A DNA stretch of 64,000 nt, from positions 62,001 to 126,000 of the forward strand of contig NZ_BJXA01000004.1 of assembly GCF_007990755.1 (NCBI RefSeq), given 5' to 3'. The stretch's first letter is position 1. Every line of letters begins with the position of its first letter. This DNA is from Nocardia ninae NBRC 108245 (GTDB taxonomy: Bacteria; Actinomycetota; Actinomycetes; Mycobacteriales; Mycobacteriaceae). The notes under the pieces are model-generated. The model did not search any database. It had not been told where the DNA came from and was given only the letters and a program-made list of their open reading frames with translations. This document shows, piece by piece, positions 54,199-63,356 of this stretch. A program made the position numbers and the translations under genes.

Positions 54199-54903
54199 AT
54201 GAAGCAGCGGCACAGCGCCAGATCACACGAGGCGCGCACACACCGACAACTCCAGCCCGCCGACGTCCACAATCGTGGGTCGGGGGCTACTCCGCTGCAC
54301 ATCTTGTCCGATCATTATCCGGGCGCGCATCACGGTCACGCCGATCATGCGCACCGCTCCGCACCGCCGCACAGCGAGAGTCCGAGCTGGTTGAAGCGCC
54401 GGGTGCTGCTTCTGAACGCCACCTACGAGCCGCTCACCGCTCTGTCCGCGCGTCGCGCGATCGTCTTGCTCATCTGCGATAAAGCCGACACCGTCCATCA
54501 CGACGTCGAAGGTCCGGTCGTCCATTCCGCCGAATCCGCCGTCACGATCCCCTCGGTGATCCGCCTGCGCACCTATGTCCACGTGCCGTATCGGGCCCGC
54601 GTCCCGATGACCCGCGCCGCACTCATGCACCGCGACCGCTATCGCTGCGGCTACTGCGGCGGCAAAGCCGAAACCATCGACCACGTCATCCCGCGCAGCC
54701 GGGGCGGGGAACACTCCTGGGAGAACTGCGTCGCCAGCTGTGCGCCGTGCAATCACCGCAAGGCCGACAAGATGCTGAGCGAACTGGGCTGGACCTTGCG
54801 CTCACCGCTGGTCTCGCCGAAGGGACCGCATTGGCGGCTGCTGTCCACGACAGCCGACCTGGACCCGGTGTGGTTGCAGTACCTGGGTGAAGGCGCCGCC
54901 TAG
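54199..54903 (+). CDS. HNH endonuclease family protein
   Basis: 234 residues. A His-rich N terminus (H-I-L-S-D-H-Y-P-G-A-H-H-G-H-A-D-H-A-H, about 34-52) precedes the conserved domain L-L-N-A-T-Y-E-P-L and a C-terminal HNH motif: Cys pair C-G-Y-C-G, then I-D-H-V-I-P-R-S-R-G-G, and C-A-P-C-N-H-R-K. The four cysteines bind zinc and the H-N-H residues metal. It resembles the Rv2469c-type HNH proteins of actinobacteria, of unknown cellular role, not the homing type. Convergent with the XRE-cupin gene. ATG at 54199 follows TGAGG. Confidence 0.9.
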   Translation: MKQRHSARSHEARTHRQLQPADVHNRGSGATPLHILSDHYPGAHHGHADHAHRSAPPHSESPSWLKRRVLLLNATYEPLTALSARRAIVLLICDKADTVHHDVEGPVVHSAESAVTIPSVIRLRTYVHVPYRARVPMTRAALMHRDRYRCGYCGGKAETIDHVIPRSRGGEHSWENCVASCAPCNHRKADKMLSELGWTLRSPLVSPKGPHWRLLSTTADLDPVWLQYLGEGAA

Positions 54904-54924
54904 CCCCGGGTTCGATATAGGGGT

Positions 54925-55506
54925 TTAGGTGTATTCGATCACGAGGGTCGCCCAGGTGGCGGGCTCCAGTGCTTCGAAAACGTGTGGGAGATCGCCCGGG
55001 TAGGAGATGTAGTCGCCCGGGGATAGGTCGACGGGTTCGTCGATCAAGCCGACTTTGGCGCGACCGCTCGCGAGTAGTACGTGCTCGACCACACCTGGAA
55101 TGTGCGGCTCGGAGCGGCGCGCGTGGCCTGGCTCGGCGGTGATCCGGAACAGGTCGCGGCGGGAGTTGGGTGGGCTCGCCGCCAGCAGGGTCGCGCGGTA
55201 GTCGGATTCCGCGGCAGCGACCACGGGGCCCTCCCCCGCGCGGATCACCTGAACGGTGGGGCGTGGCGGGTCGAGCAGGCCGGAGAAGGGCATGTCCAAT
55301 GCGACGCACAATGCCCACAGGGTCTCCAGGCTCGGATTGCCGGTGCCCGATTCCAGTTGGGAGAGGGTGGATTTCGCGATGCCCGCGCGGTTCGCCACCT
55401 CGGTGAGGGACAAGCCGGCGCGGGTGCGTTCACGGCGCAAAGCGGCAGCGATCACCGCCTGGGGTGTCTGCGCCGGTGAGTCCCGCTGTGCCACTTGCCC
55501 TCCCAT
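54925..55506 (-). CDS. XRE-cupin transcriptional regulator
   Basis: 193 residues. An XRE helix-turn-helix (G-L-S-L-T-E-V-A-N-R-A-G-I-A-K-S-T-L-S-Q-L-E-S-G, about 30-55) is followed by a cupin beta-barrel (about 110-190: H-I-P-G-V-V-E-H-V-L-L, P-G-D-Y-I-S-Y-P). Such proteins sense a small metabolite. It is divergent from azlCD over 67 bases, and likely regulates the amino-acid exporter. The inverted pair GAACAC (55519-55524) and GTGTTC (55557-55562) lies between them. ATG at 55506 is used. Confidence 0.88.
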   Translation of the reverse strand: MGGQVAQRDSPAQTPQAVIAAALRRERTRAGLSLTEVANRAGIAKSTLSQLESGTGNPSLETLWALCVALDMPFSGLLDPPRPTVQVIRAGEGPVVAAAESDYRATLLAASPPNSRRDLFRITAEPGHARRSEPHIPGVVEHVLLASGRAKVGLIDEPVDLSPGDYISYPGDLPHVFEALEPATWATLVIEYT

Positions 55507-55573
55507 CGTGTGATCGAACACTCAACAGGAAACCATATTGACGGATCGGTTCGCTGTGTTCACTATAAGCTAC

Positions 55574-56320
55574 ATGCGTTCGATATGGCGAACACTCGGG
55601 CGGGATACGTTCTCCGGGATCGCGGCGGTGTGCCTTGCCGTCGCGGTGATCGGGGTGTCCTACGGCGCGACCGCGGTGACCACCGGCCTCCCTGCGTGGC
55701 TGCCCATTGCGCTCGGGATCGTGGTACTCGCCGGAGGTGCGGAGTTTCTGTTCATCGGGATCGTCGCGGCCGGCGGCAGTCCGATCGCGGCCGTGCTGGC
55801 CGGGCTGGTGGTCAATGCTCGGCATCTGCCGTACGGGTTGTCGGTGCCCGATGTGGTCGGCACCGGGTGGCGGCGGTTCCTCGGGGTGCACCTGATGAAC
55901 GACGAGTCGGTGGCGATGTCGCTGGCCCAACCCGATGCCGAGCGGAAGCGGGCTGCCTACTGGGCGTGCGGTTTCGGCGTGCTGCTGGCCTGGCCAGTCG
56001 GTGCCGCGCTCGGTGCGCTGATCGGGTCCTTCGTACCGGATACCGCGGCGTTCGGGTTGGACGCGGTGTTCCCTGCTGTGCTGCTCGCGTTGATCATTCC
56101 GGCGTTGCGGGACATAGCGACACGGCGTGCGGCGTTGGTGGGAGCTGCGGCGGCGGTCGCCAGTGCGCCGTTCTTGCCTGCGGGAATGCCTGTGCTGGTG
56201 GCGCTTTCGGGGTTGTTCTTCGTGCGGCCTCGGGGTGGCAAAGGAACCACTGCCGAATCGGAAGCTGTTGCACCAGCGCCGAATTGCGAGCGGACCACAT
56301 GCGAATCAGGTGTCGAATGA
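55574..56320 (+). CDS. azlC: AzlC-family branched-chain amino acid permease
   Basis: 248 residues. Seven or so hydrophobic helices with the AzlC pattern (F-S-G-I-A-A-V-C-L-A, V-N-A-R-H-L-P-Y-G, D-E-S-V-A-M-S). With the small AzlD subunit it exports branched-chain amino acids, as BrnFE does in corynebacteria. ATG 55574 opens the first helix; an in-frame TTG at 55538 is less likely. Its stop overlaps azlD by four bases, and an XRE-cupin regulator is divergent. Confidence 0.9.
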   Translation: MRSIWRTLGRDTFSGIAAVCLAVAVIGVSYGATAVTTGLPAWLPIALGIVVLAGGAEFLFIGIVAAGGSPIAAVLAGLVVNARHLPYGLSVPDVVGTGWRRFLGVHLMNDESVAMSLAQPDAERKRAAYWACGFGVLLAWPVGAALGALIGSFVPDTAAFGLDAVFPAVLLALIIPALRDIATRRAALVGAAAAVASAPFLPAGMPVLVALSGLFFVRPRGGKGTTAESEAVAPAPNCERTTCESGVE

Positions 56321-56628
56321 TGCTGATCGCAGGCATGATCGCCCTCGCTCTCGGAACCTACGCCTTCCGCTGGTCCGGACCAGCGCTCCGCGACCGTATC
56401 CGCTTCCCCGCCCGCACAATTCAGCTCCTGGAGGTCGGCGCCGTCGTCCTGCTCGCCGCTCTGGTGGCAGTCACCGCGCTGCCCACCGCCTCCGGCCACT
56501 TCGGATTCGCGCTGCCCGCAGGCGTTCTCGTCGCCGCGTTGCTGGCCTGGCGCAAACAACCCATCCTGCTGGTAATCCTCGCCGCCGCAACAACCACCGC
56601 CCTCCTACGCCTACTCGGTCTCCCCTGA
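56317..56628 (+). CDS. azlD: AzlD-family branched-chain amino acid export subunit
   Basis: 103 residues with four hydrophobic helices. The start A-L-G-T-Y-A-F-R-W-S-G-P (about 10-21) and the later L-L-L-A-A-L-V-A-V-T-A-L segment match AzlD/BrnE. The ATG overlaps the azlC stop (ATGA), so the two subunits are coupled and should be made in matching amounts. This gene reads in a different frame from azlC. Confidence 0.88.
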   Translation: MMLIAGMIALALGTYAFRWSGPALRDRIRFPARTIQLLEVGAVVLLAALVAVTALPTASGHFGFALPAGVLVAALLAWRKQPILLVILAAATTTALLRLLGLP

Positions 56629-56669
56629 CCCGCCCGTCCACCCTGCCCTGCTGAGCCGTCGGCGGTGGG

Positions 56670-57335
56670 TCAGCTCGGGGAGAGGGAGATGCCGCCGCCT
56701 CGGCGGCGGGCCACCGAACCGTAACGGGCGTCGATGCGCAGCCAGGTGTTGGTGGCGCGGACTCTGACGATTTCGGTGGGGAGGATGCGGGCGGGGTCGG
56801 CCTTGTCACCGGAGTGCGGGATGAAATCCATTGCGGTGAGGGCGAAGACGACACGCATCGGGACCTCCACCTCGATGTCGCCACCGGAGACGGTCAGTAC
56901 GGGCTGGTCGAGCAGCGAGGCGGGCGGGCCGTGACTGCTGCCGTGTTCCTTGGCCAATCGCGCGCCTTGCTCGGCGAGTTCGACCAGGGTGCGCGCCGGG
57001 ACGTCCTCGACGTGGGTGAAACCGTCCATCGGCGGCAAAGCGCCACGCCAGGCGGAGTCCATCGAAAAGCCGAGGTCGATGGGCAGGCCGGAGGCGAGGC
57101 CGGCCAGCACCATGTCGGCGCCCACGGTGACGTCGTCGACGCCGAGCTCGCCGACGATGGTGCGGACCGCGAGCGCCTCGAACCCCGTTGCCACCCAGGC
57201 CGAGACGTGCTGCTCCCCGCGGCGGCGGATGCGTACCACCACCGCGGGGTCCAGCCGCAGTGCCCGAGTCAGGAACGTCGCGAGATTCTCTCGCTCCGCC
57301 GGATCGGGCACGTGCAGCACACGTTGTTCCGGCAT
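56670..57335 (-). CDS. Conserved hypothetical protein (Rv2474c-like position)
   Basis: 221 residues. No characterised domain recognised. The fold looks alpha/beta, with V-V-V-R-I-R-R-R-G near 33 and L-G-F-S-M-D-S-A-W-R near 88. It lies beside the thioesterase and gdh as a conserved hypothetical does in mycobacteria. ATG 57335 is chosen; GTG 57338 immediately precedes. Convergent with azlD. Confidence 0.75.
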   Translation of the reverse strand: MPEQRVLHVPDPAERENLATFLTRALRLDPAVVVRIRRRGEQHVSAWVATGFEALAVRTIVGELGVDDVTVGADMVLAGLASGLPIDLGFSMDSAWRGALPPMDGFTHVEDVPARTLVELAEQGARLAKEHGSSHGPPASLLDQPVLTVSGGDIEVEVPMRVVFALTAMDFIPHSGDKADPARILPTEIVRVRATNTWLRIDARYGSVARRRGGGISLSPS

Positions 57336-57378
57336 CACGGCTGTGCTGCCGTTCGCTTTACGTGACTACCGATGTGGA

Positions 57379-57846
57379 TCAGTCCATCCACTCGGCGAGA
57401 TAGTCGCGTTCGGCATCGGTGAGCCTGCGCAACCGCTGCGCGGACATGTCGAACGCGGCGATCTGGGTGGACGCGATCACCGCGGCCGGCGAGTCCGGCG
57501 CCGCACTCGCGGCACGCACCTCGTAGCCGATGGTGAAGTCGACCGCCCGCAGCTGCTCGATCCACATGGCGATATCGAGCGGCGTGTCCTCGTGCCGCAG
57601 CTGACCGCGGTAGCGCACCCGCAGGTCGGCCAGCACACAGCCGGTGCCGAGCGCGGCGGTCGGCCTACCGGGCTCGAGCAGCCACGGGATCCGCGCCTCC
57701 TCCAGCAGGGTCACCATCCGGGCATGGTTCACATGCTGGAAAGCATCCATGTCCGACCATCTGACCTCTACCTGGGTGTGGAAACGCTTGGGCAGCACGA
57801 CATTGCCGCCGTGTGCCTTCCCGTTACCGTTCAACGAGCTCGTCAA
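57379..57846 (-). CDS. Hotdog-fold acyl-CoA thioesterase
   Basis: 155 residues. The catalytic segment W-S-D-M-D-A-F-Q-H-V-N-H (about 30-41) is the YbgC/4-hydroxybenzoyl-CoA thioesterase signature, with Asp as nucleophile or base. It hydrolyses acyl-CoA to acid plus CoA; the chain is not predictable. A TTG at 57846 overlaps the gdh stop (TTGA), so it is translationally coupled to gdh; GTG 57798 is an alternative start. Corresponds to Rv2475c. Confidence 0.88.
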   Translation of the reverse strand: MTSSLNGNGKAHGGNVVLPKRFHTQVEVRWSDMDAFQHVNHARMVTLLEEARIPWLLEPGRPTAALGTGCVLADLRVRYRGQLRHEDTPLDIAMWIEQLRAVDFTIGYEVRAASAAPDSPAAVIASTQIAAFDMSAQRLRRLTDAERDYLAEWMD

Positions 57847-60800
57847 CGTGGTACCTCCGATTGGGCGCCCACCCCGCTCACCATGCTTCGCACTTGCCGC
57901 GCCGCAACCGACAGCGTGGCGAGATCGTGGGTTCCGGACTCGAACAACTCCGACAGTGCCGCTCGGGCGCGCCCGAGCCGGGACTGGTTCTTCGACTCCC
58001 AGTATGCAATCTTCTCGTCGGCGCTCTCTTCCGGGTCACCGGCGGAGAGCACATCGAGGGTCAGCGAGCGCAGCGACGAGTACATATCGTCGCGCAGCGC
58101 GAGCCGGGCCAGCGAGTGCCAGCGGTCACCGCGCTCGAGGTGGCTGACCGCCTGGAGCAACCAGTCGATCTTGAGGTGCTCGTTGAGCGCGTAGTAGAGC
58201 GCACCGACCTCGTCACCGTCACGATCGGTGATGTCGGCGATATCGACGATGTCGAGCAGCGGGAACAGGTTGAGCAGCCCGAACACCTCGGTGGCCAGGT
58301 CGGTCGGCGCACCGCGGGCGATGAGCTCGGCCGACTGATCGGTGAGCGTCGCGACGTGGTGTCCGCGCAGCCAGCCCGGCACCTTCGGCGCCAGCGCCTG
58401 CACGTCTTGGCAGTACCGGTTGATCTCCGCACCGACCGCGATCGGCTGCGGACGGTTGCTCAGGAACCAGCGCGACGCCCGGTCCAGCGTCCGCTTGGTT
58501 TCCAGTTCCAGCAGGTCCCGCACCGCGGTGGTGGCGTCGGCCGCCCGGATCCTGGCCCACATCTCCGGCAGGCCGAAGATCTCGGTGGCCGCGGCGAACG
58601 CGCGCACCGAATCGGTGGCCGTGGCGCCGGTCTCCTCGCTCAACCGGTGCGCATAGGTGATGCCGCCGTAGTCGACCATCTCGTTCACGATCATCGTGGT
58701 GAGGATCTCCCGGCGCAGCCGGTGCTTCTTGATCGCGGCACCGAACCGGTCGCGCAGCGGCGTCGGGAAGTAGTCCGGCAGCCGGGTGACGAAGAACGGG
58801 CTGTCCGGCAGATCCGTGTCGAGCAGGTCGGCCTTGAGCGAAAGCTTCACGTGCGCCATGAGATTGGCGAGTTCCGGCGACGTCAGGCCGGTGCCCTCCT
58901 CCAGCATGCGCTTGAGTTGCGCCTTCGACGGCAGCGCCTCCAGCTCGCGGTCGAGGCCGCGGCGCTCTTCGAGATCCTCGATCAGGCGCATGTGCACGTT
59001 CAGCATCTGCGATGCGTCGGTGCGCGACATGCCCATCAGGAAGTTCTGCGCCACATTGTCTTCCAGCACCATCCGCGCGACCTCGTCGGTCATCGAGGCG
59101 AGCAGCGGGTTGCGTTCCGGCGCGGGCAGCTGGCCCGCGCTGACCACACCGTCGAGCAGCACCTTGATGTTGACCTCGTGGTCGGAGCAGTCGACGCCGG
59201 CCGAGTTGTCGAGCGCGTCGGTGTTCATCTTGCCGCCGTGGCGGCAGAACTCGATGCGGCCGAGCGCCGTCGCACCCAGGTTGCCGCCCTCGCCGATCAC
59301 CTTGACGCGCAACTCGTTTCCGTTGACGCGGACCAGATCGTTGGACTTGTCGCCCACGTCGGCGTTGGACTCGGTGCTCGCCTTGATGTAGGTGCCGATG
59401 CCGCCGTTCCACAGCAACTGGGCCGGCGCGAGCAGGATGGCGCGCACCAGCTCGGGCGGGGACAACGACTCCACCTCGTCGGCCAGCCCCAACGCCTTTC
59501 GCGCCTGCGGGCTGATCGGCACCGACTTCACCGTGCGGTCCCACACGCCGCCGCCCTTGCTGATGAGCGAGGCGTCGTAGTCGGCCCACGACGAGCGGGG
59601 CAGCTTGAACATCCGCTGCCGTTCGGCGTAAGACGCGGCGGTGTCCGGGTTCGGGTCCAGGAAGATGTGCCGGTGGTCGAACGCCGCGAGCAGGCGGATG
59701 TGCTCGGACAGCAGCATGCCGTTGCCGAAGACGTCACCACTCATGTCGCCGATGCCGACGACGGTGAAATCCTCGGTCTGGGTGTCGATGTCCATTTCCT
59801 GGAAGTGGCGTTTGACGCTCTCCCAAGCACCCTTGGCGGTGATGCCCATGGCTTTGTGGTCGTAGCCCACCGAGCCGCCCGAGGCGAACGCGTCGCCGAG
59901 CCAGAAACCGTAGCGCTTGGCCACATCGTTGGCGATGTCGGAGAAGGTGGCGGTGCCCTTGTCGGCGGCCACCACCAGGTAGGTGTCGTCGCCGTCGCGG
60001 CGCACCACCCGAGCGGGCGGCACTACATCGCCGGTCGCGCGATCCACGTTGTCGGTGACGTCGAGCAGGCCGGAGATGAAGGTGCGGTAGCAGCTGACGC
60101 CTTCGGCGCCGAGCGCCTGCCGGTCCGCGACGGGGTCACCGGTGGCGGCAGGCGGCTGCTTCACGACGAAGCCACCCTTGGCACCGACGGGGACGATCAC
60201 CGCGTTCTTCACCGCCTGGGCCTTCACCAGGCCGAGCACCTCGGTACGGAAGTCCTCCAGCCGGTCCGACCAGCGCAACCCACCACGGGCCACCGAGCCG
60301 AACCGCAGGTGCACACCCTCGACCCGCGGCGAGTACACGAAGATCTCGAATTGCGGCCTGGGCTTGGGCAATTCGCTGATCTCGCGCGGCTCGACCTTCA
60401 TCGAGATGTAGTCGCGCGCCATGCCCTCGGCGTCGGTGACGTAGTAGTTGGTGCGCAGCGTCGCCCTGATCAGGTTGAGGATGGCGCGCAGGATGCGGTC
60501 GGCGTCGAGGCTGACCACGTCGTCGATCCGGCCGCGGACCTGGATCTCCAGTTCGGCGGCGTGCTCGGCCGAGAAGTTGTCCGGGTCGAAACGCGCCCCG
60601 AACAGGTCCACGAACAGCCGCGCCACGTCCGGGTAGGTGAGCAGCACCCGGGAGATGTTGGCCTGGCTGTACGGGAAACCGGCCTGCTGCAAGTACTTCG
60701 CGTAAGCGCGCAGGATCGAAACCGCACGCCACGGCAGGCGTGCGCGCAGCACCAGTTCGTTGAGTCCGTCCGCTTCCGCGCGGCCGTACCAGGCCGCCTC

Positions 60801-62795
60801 GAAGGCCTCGGTGAACCGCTCGCGCAGGCCACGGACCTCCGCCTCCAGCACGGCGGCCCGCTTGGACGACTCGAGCAGTTCCGCATCCAGGTCGCGGTCG
60901 AGCGCGCTGCGCAGCAACTCGGCGCGGGCCAGCAGGCCGAAGTCATAGATCCAGCGTTCGCCGCCGGTGCTCGGGTCACCGCCGGGCTGCGGCTCCAATT
61001 CGAGCTGGTACGGACGCTCATCGACAACTTCCACACCGAGGCTCTGCAGGACCGGAAGCACCTGGCTCAGTGAGATGCCGGGGCCTGCGACGTAGAGCGA
61101 GAACCGCCAGGTGCCGGGATCGGAATCCGCGTTGCGGTACAGGTATTGGTCGATGCCACCCTCGCGCAGCCGCTCCAGGCGAACGATGTCGGCGAGCGCG
61201 CGGCCTGCCTCGAAGTCCTCCTTGTAGGCGTCGGGGAACGCCTCGGCGTAGCGCTGCACGACCGCCGGGTCGAGCATGGTGGAGGTGCTGACCTCGTCGT
61301 TCAGGTGGTCTTCCCAGGTCCGGCTCGCCTCGGCGAGCAGGCCCTGGATGCGCAACCGGTTCGCCTCGGAGGTGTCCGCGGGCGGTGCCGCGTAGCGCGG
61401 GGCACCGAACTCGACTTCGGGCATGCGGACCGTGAAATACACACTGGCCAGGTCGCTTTCGCCGACCCGCGCGGAGTAATCGATGGAGACGCCGCCCAGT
61501 TCGCGAACCAGTATCTCCTGCATCTCCAGCCGCACCCGGGTGGTGTAGCGGTCGCGCGGCAGGTAGACCATGCAGGCGACGAAGCGGCCGTAGCCGTCGG
61601 CCCGCAGGAACAGCCGGACCTGCCTGCGCAGCCCGATGTTCAGTACCGCGAGGGCGGTCCGGCGCATCGTCTCGGCGTCGGAGGAGAACAGCTCGGTGCG
61701 CGGGAAGGACTGGATGACCTCGAGCATCGCCTGCCCGGAGAACGACTCCAGGTCGAAGCCGCTCTCCTCGATCACCGAGCGCACCCGGCGCTCGATCACC
61801 GGGATGTCGAGCACGTTCTCGTGCACCGCGGTGACCGTGAAGACGCCGATGAACAGGTGCTCGCCGACGATGGTGCCTGCCTCGTCGAAGTCGGCGACAC
61901 CGATGAAGTACGGGTACACCGAGCGGTGCACGGTGGCGGGCACCAGACCCTGGGTCAGCATCAGCAGCGGGCGGTCGGTGGCGTTGATCGGCACCCGGAA
62001 ATCGGTGCCGACGTCGGGCCGGAGCACGCCGAGGCAGGTGCCAGGCATCGGGTTGGACGACTCGCGTCCCTGCTCGGAGCTCAGCTGGTAGCGGGCGTAG
62101 CCGAGCACGGTGAAGTTGCCGCTGGCCAGCCAGCGCAGCAGGTTCGCGGTGTCGGACAGGTCGGTTTCCGCGAACGGTGCCGTGCCCGACTTGGCGGCCA
62201 GCTCCAGGTCGTCGGCCAGCCTGCTCTGGACATCCTTGATCGCCTCGGTGTCACCGATGACCTGGCGGACATCGGCGATCACGTTCGGCATGCCGGATTC
62301 GATCCGGCTGAGCAGCGCCCGGCTGGTGGCCGGGTGCAGTTGCAGGTGCATCCATGATTCGCGCAGTGCGGTGGCACCGTTGGTGCCGTCCACTACTTCG
62401 TGCGGGGCGGCGTGCTGCAGGCGTCCCTCCGCATCGCGCTCGACTTCGAAGATCGGGTGGATTACCTCGCTCACACTGACGCCGAGCCTGTTCAGCGACG
62501 AGGTGATCGATTCGACAAGCAGGGGCATGTCGTCGGTGACCAGCTGCACCGCCGCGCCGAGGCCGGAGCCGTCGTCGGGGTGATACACCCGGACCAACGC
62601 CCGGCCCGCCGGGCGGTGCATGGCCAACTCCATGTGCCGCCGGAAGATCTGGGTGATGCCGGTGATCGCGCAGTCCACATCGCCAGCGTCGACGTGGCGG
62701 AAATACGCCTCCTCGAGGGTCGCCAGTTCGCCGCGCAGTACCTGCGGCAAACTCGCGGCCCACGCCGCACTGGACAATTCGGACGAGACCGTCAT
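57843..62795 (-). CDS. gdh: NAD-specific glutamate dehydrogenase, 180-kDa type
   Basis: 1650 residues, close to M. tuberculosis Gdh. It deaminates glutamate to 2-oxoglutarate with NAD. The order is a long N-terminal regulatory region with ACT-like folds, then the catalytic core (about 820-1150: G-G-L-R-W-S-D-R-L-E-D-F near 840, with G-A-K-G-G-F-V-V near 880), the NAD-binding region with V-G-I-G-D-M-S-G-D-V-F-G-N near 1015, and a C-terminal helical domain. In mycobacteria activity is controlled by GarA. ATG at 62795 follows GAGGAG. It overlaps the thioesterase. Confidence 0.95.
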   Translation of the reverse strand: MTVSSELSSAAWAASLPQVLRGELATLEEAYFRHVDAGDVDCAITGITQIFRRHMELAMHRPAGRALVRVYHPDDGSGLGAAVQLVTDDMPLLVESITSSLNRLGVSVSEVIHPIFEVERDAEGRLQHAAPHEVVDGTNGATALRESWMHLQLHPATSRALLSRIESGMPNVIADVRQVIGDTEAIKDVQSRLADDLELAAKSGTAPFAETDLSDTANLLRWLASGNFTVLGYARYQLSSEQGRESSNPMPGTCLGVLRPDVGTDFRVPINATDRPLLMLTQGLVPATVHRSVYPYFIGVADFDEAGTIVGEHLFIGVFTVTAVHENVLDIPVIERRVRSVIEESGFDLESFSGQAMLEVIQSFPRTELFSSDAETMRRTALAVLNIGLRRQVRLFLRADGYGRFVACMVYLPRDRYTTRVRLEMQEILVRELGGVSIDYSARVGESDLASVYFTVRMPEVEFGAPRYAAPPADTSEANRLRIQGLLAEASRTWEDHLNDEVSTSTMLDPAVVQRYAEAFPDAYKEDFEAGRALADIVRLERLREGGIDQYLYRNADSDPGTWRFSLYVAGPGISLSQVLPVLQSLGVEVVDERPYQLELEPQPGGDPSTGGERWIYDFGLLARAELLRSALDRDLDAELLESSKRAAVLEAEVRGLRERFTEAFEAAWYGRAEADGLNELVLRARLPWRAVSILRAYAKYLQQAGFPYSQANISRVLLTYPDVARLFVDLFGARFDPDNFSAEHAAELEIQVRGRIDDVVSLDADRILRAILNLIRATLRTNYYVTDAEGMARDYISMKVEPREISELPKPRPQFEIFVYSPRVEGVHLRFGSVARGGLRWSDRLEDFRTEVLGLVKAQAVKNAVIVPVGAKGGFVVKQPPAATGDPVADRQALGAEGVSCYRTFISGLLDVTDNVDRATGDVVPPARVVRRDGDDTYLVVAADKGTATFSDIANDVAKRYGFWLGDAFASGGSVGYDHKAMGITAKGAWESVKRHFQEMDIDTQTEDFTVVGIGDMSGDVFGNGMLLSEHIRLLAAFDHRHIFLDPNPDTAASYAERQRMFKLPRSSWADYDASLISKGGGVWDRTVKSVPISPQARKALGLADEVESLSPPELVRAILLAPAQLLWNGGIGTYIKASTESNADVGDKSNDLVRVNGNELRVKVIGEGGNLGATALGRIEFCRHGGKMNTDALDNSAGVDCSDHEVNIKVLLDGVVSAGQLPAPERNPLLASMTDEVARMVLEDNVAQNFLMGMSRTDASQMLNVHMRLIEDLEERRGLDRELEALPSKAQLKRMLEEGTGLTSPELANLMAHVKLSLKADLLDTDLPDSPFFVTRLPDYFPTPLRDRFGAAIKKHRLRREILTTMIVNEMVDYGGITYAHRLSEETGATATDSVRAFAAATEIFGLPEMWARIRAADATTAVRDLLELETKRTLDRASRWFLSNRPQPIAVGAEINRYCQDVQALAPKVPGWLRGHHVATLTDQSAELIARGAPTDLATEVFGLLNLFPLLDIVDIADITDRDGDEVGALYYALNEHLKIDWLLQAVSHLERGDRWHSLARLALRDDMYSSLRSLTLDVLSAGDPEESADEKIAYWESKNQSRLGRARAALSELFESGTHDLATLSVAARQVRSMVSGVGAQSEVPR

Positions 62796-62983
62796 TTTTT
62801 CGCCAACTCCTCGGATTCGGTTCCGTAACAAAGCGACGCCGGTCCGAGAGTAGCTGTGCGTTGCAGGCGAGGGGGTGAAATCCCTTCCAATCCTGGGGTG
62901 TTCACCATCACCGCGGTGTTCGCCACGCGATTGCCCAGCTCGGATGAAGGATCCAGGCACAGCATCGTTCGGACTCGCGAACG

Positions 62984-63175
62984 TCAGGTGTGCGCGACAG
63001 GGTCTTTCTGCGGCGGCAGCGGGGCCGAAGCACCTCGGATCAGCTCGGCCACCATGTCGACGGTGGGAACCGCCGATTGCTCGAACTGTGCCTGCGCATT
63101 CACGTGTCCCACACTAGCGAGATTCGAACTGGCTGTGGGCGGCGGTGGGGTGCGGTTGTACCGGATCCGAGACAT
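62984..63175 (-). CDS. Small hypothetical protein between gdh and ettA
   Basis: At most 63 residues; a GTG at 63103 would give 40. Ends P-L-P-P-Q-K-D-P-V-A-H-T. The middle (V-P-T-V-D-M-V-A-E-L-I-R-G) could form one amphipathic helix. No family recognised. It lies on the gdh/ettA strand between them. GGGA precedes the inner start, which mildly favours it. May be a chance frame. Confidence 0.3.
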   Translation of the reverse strand: MSRIRYNRTPPPPTASSNLASVGHVNAQAQFEQSAVPTVDMVAELIRGASAPLPPQKDPVAHT

Positions 63176-63356
63176 AACGGACGTCCTTCATCGTGGCGCG
63201 ACGAACTCGTCGGTCCGGGCCCGACATTGTGGGCTCGGTGGAAGCCGGGATCGGGGCGTGACCGCGTGGCAACGGTACGGATGGATCCCGGAGCAAAGTC
63301 AGCTATGCCGAGGCACCGCGGGCCGACCCGAGGGGTCGGCCGGCCCGCGGTCTCGA

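Noticed and set aside
57813-61073. A 1086-residue open frame on the plus strand
   Set aside because: It is antisense to gdh, whose motifs are complete; its sequence is His/Arg/Gly/Val-rich low complexity typical of the mirror frame in high-GC DNA.
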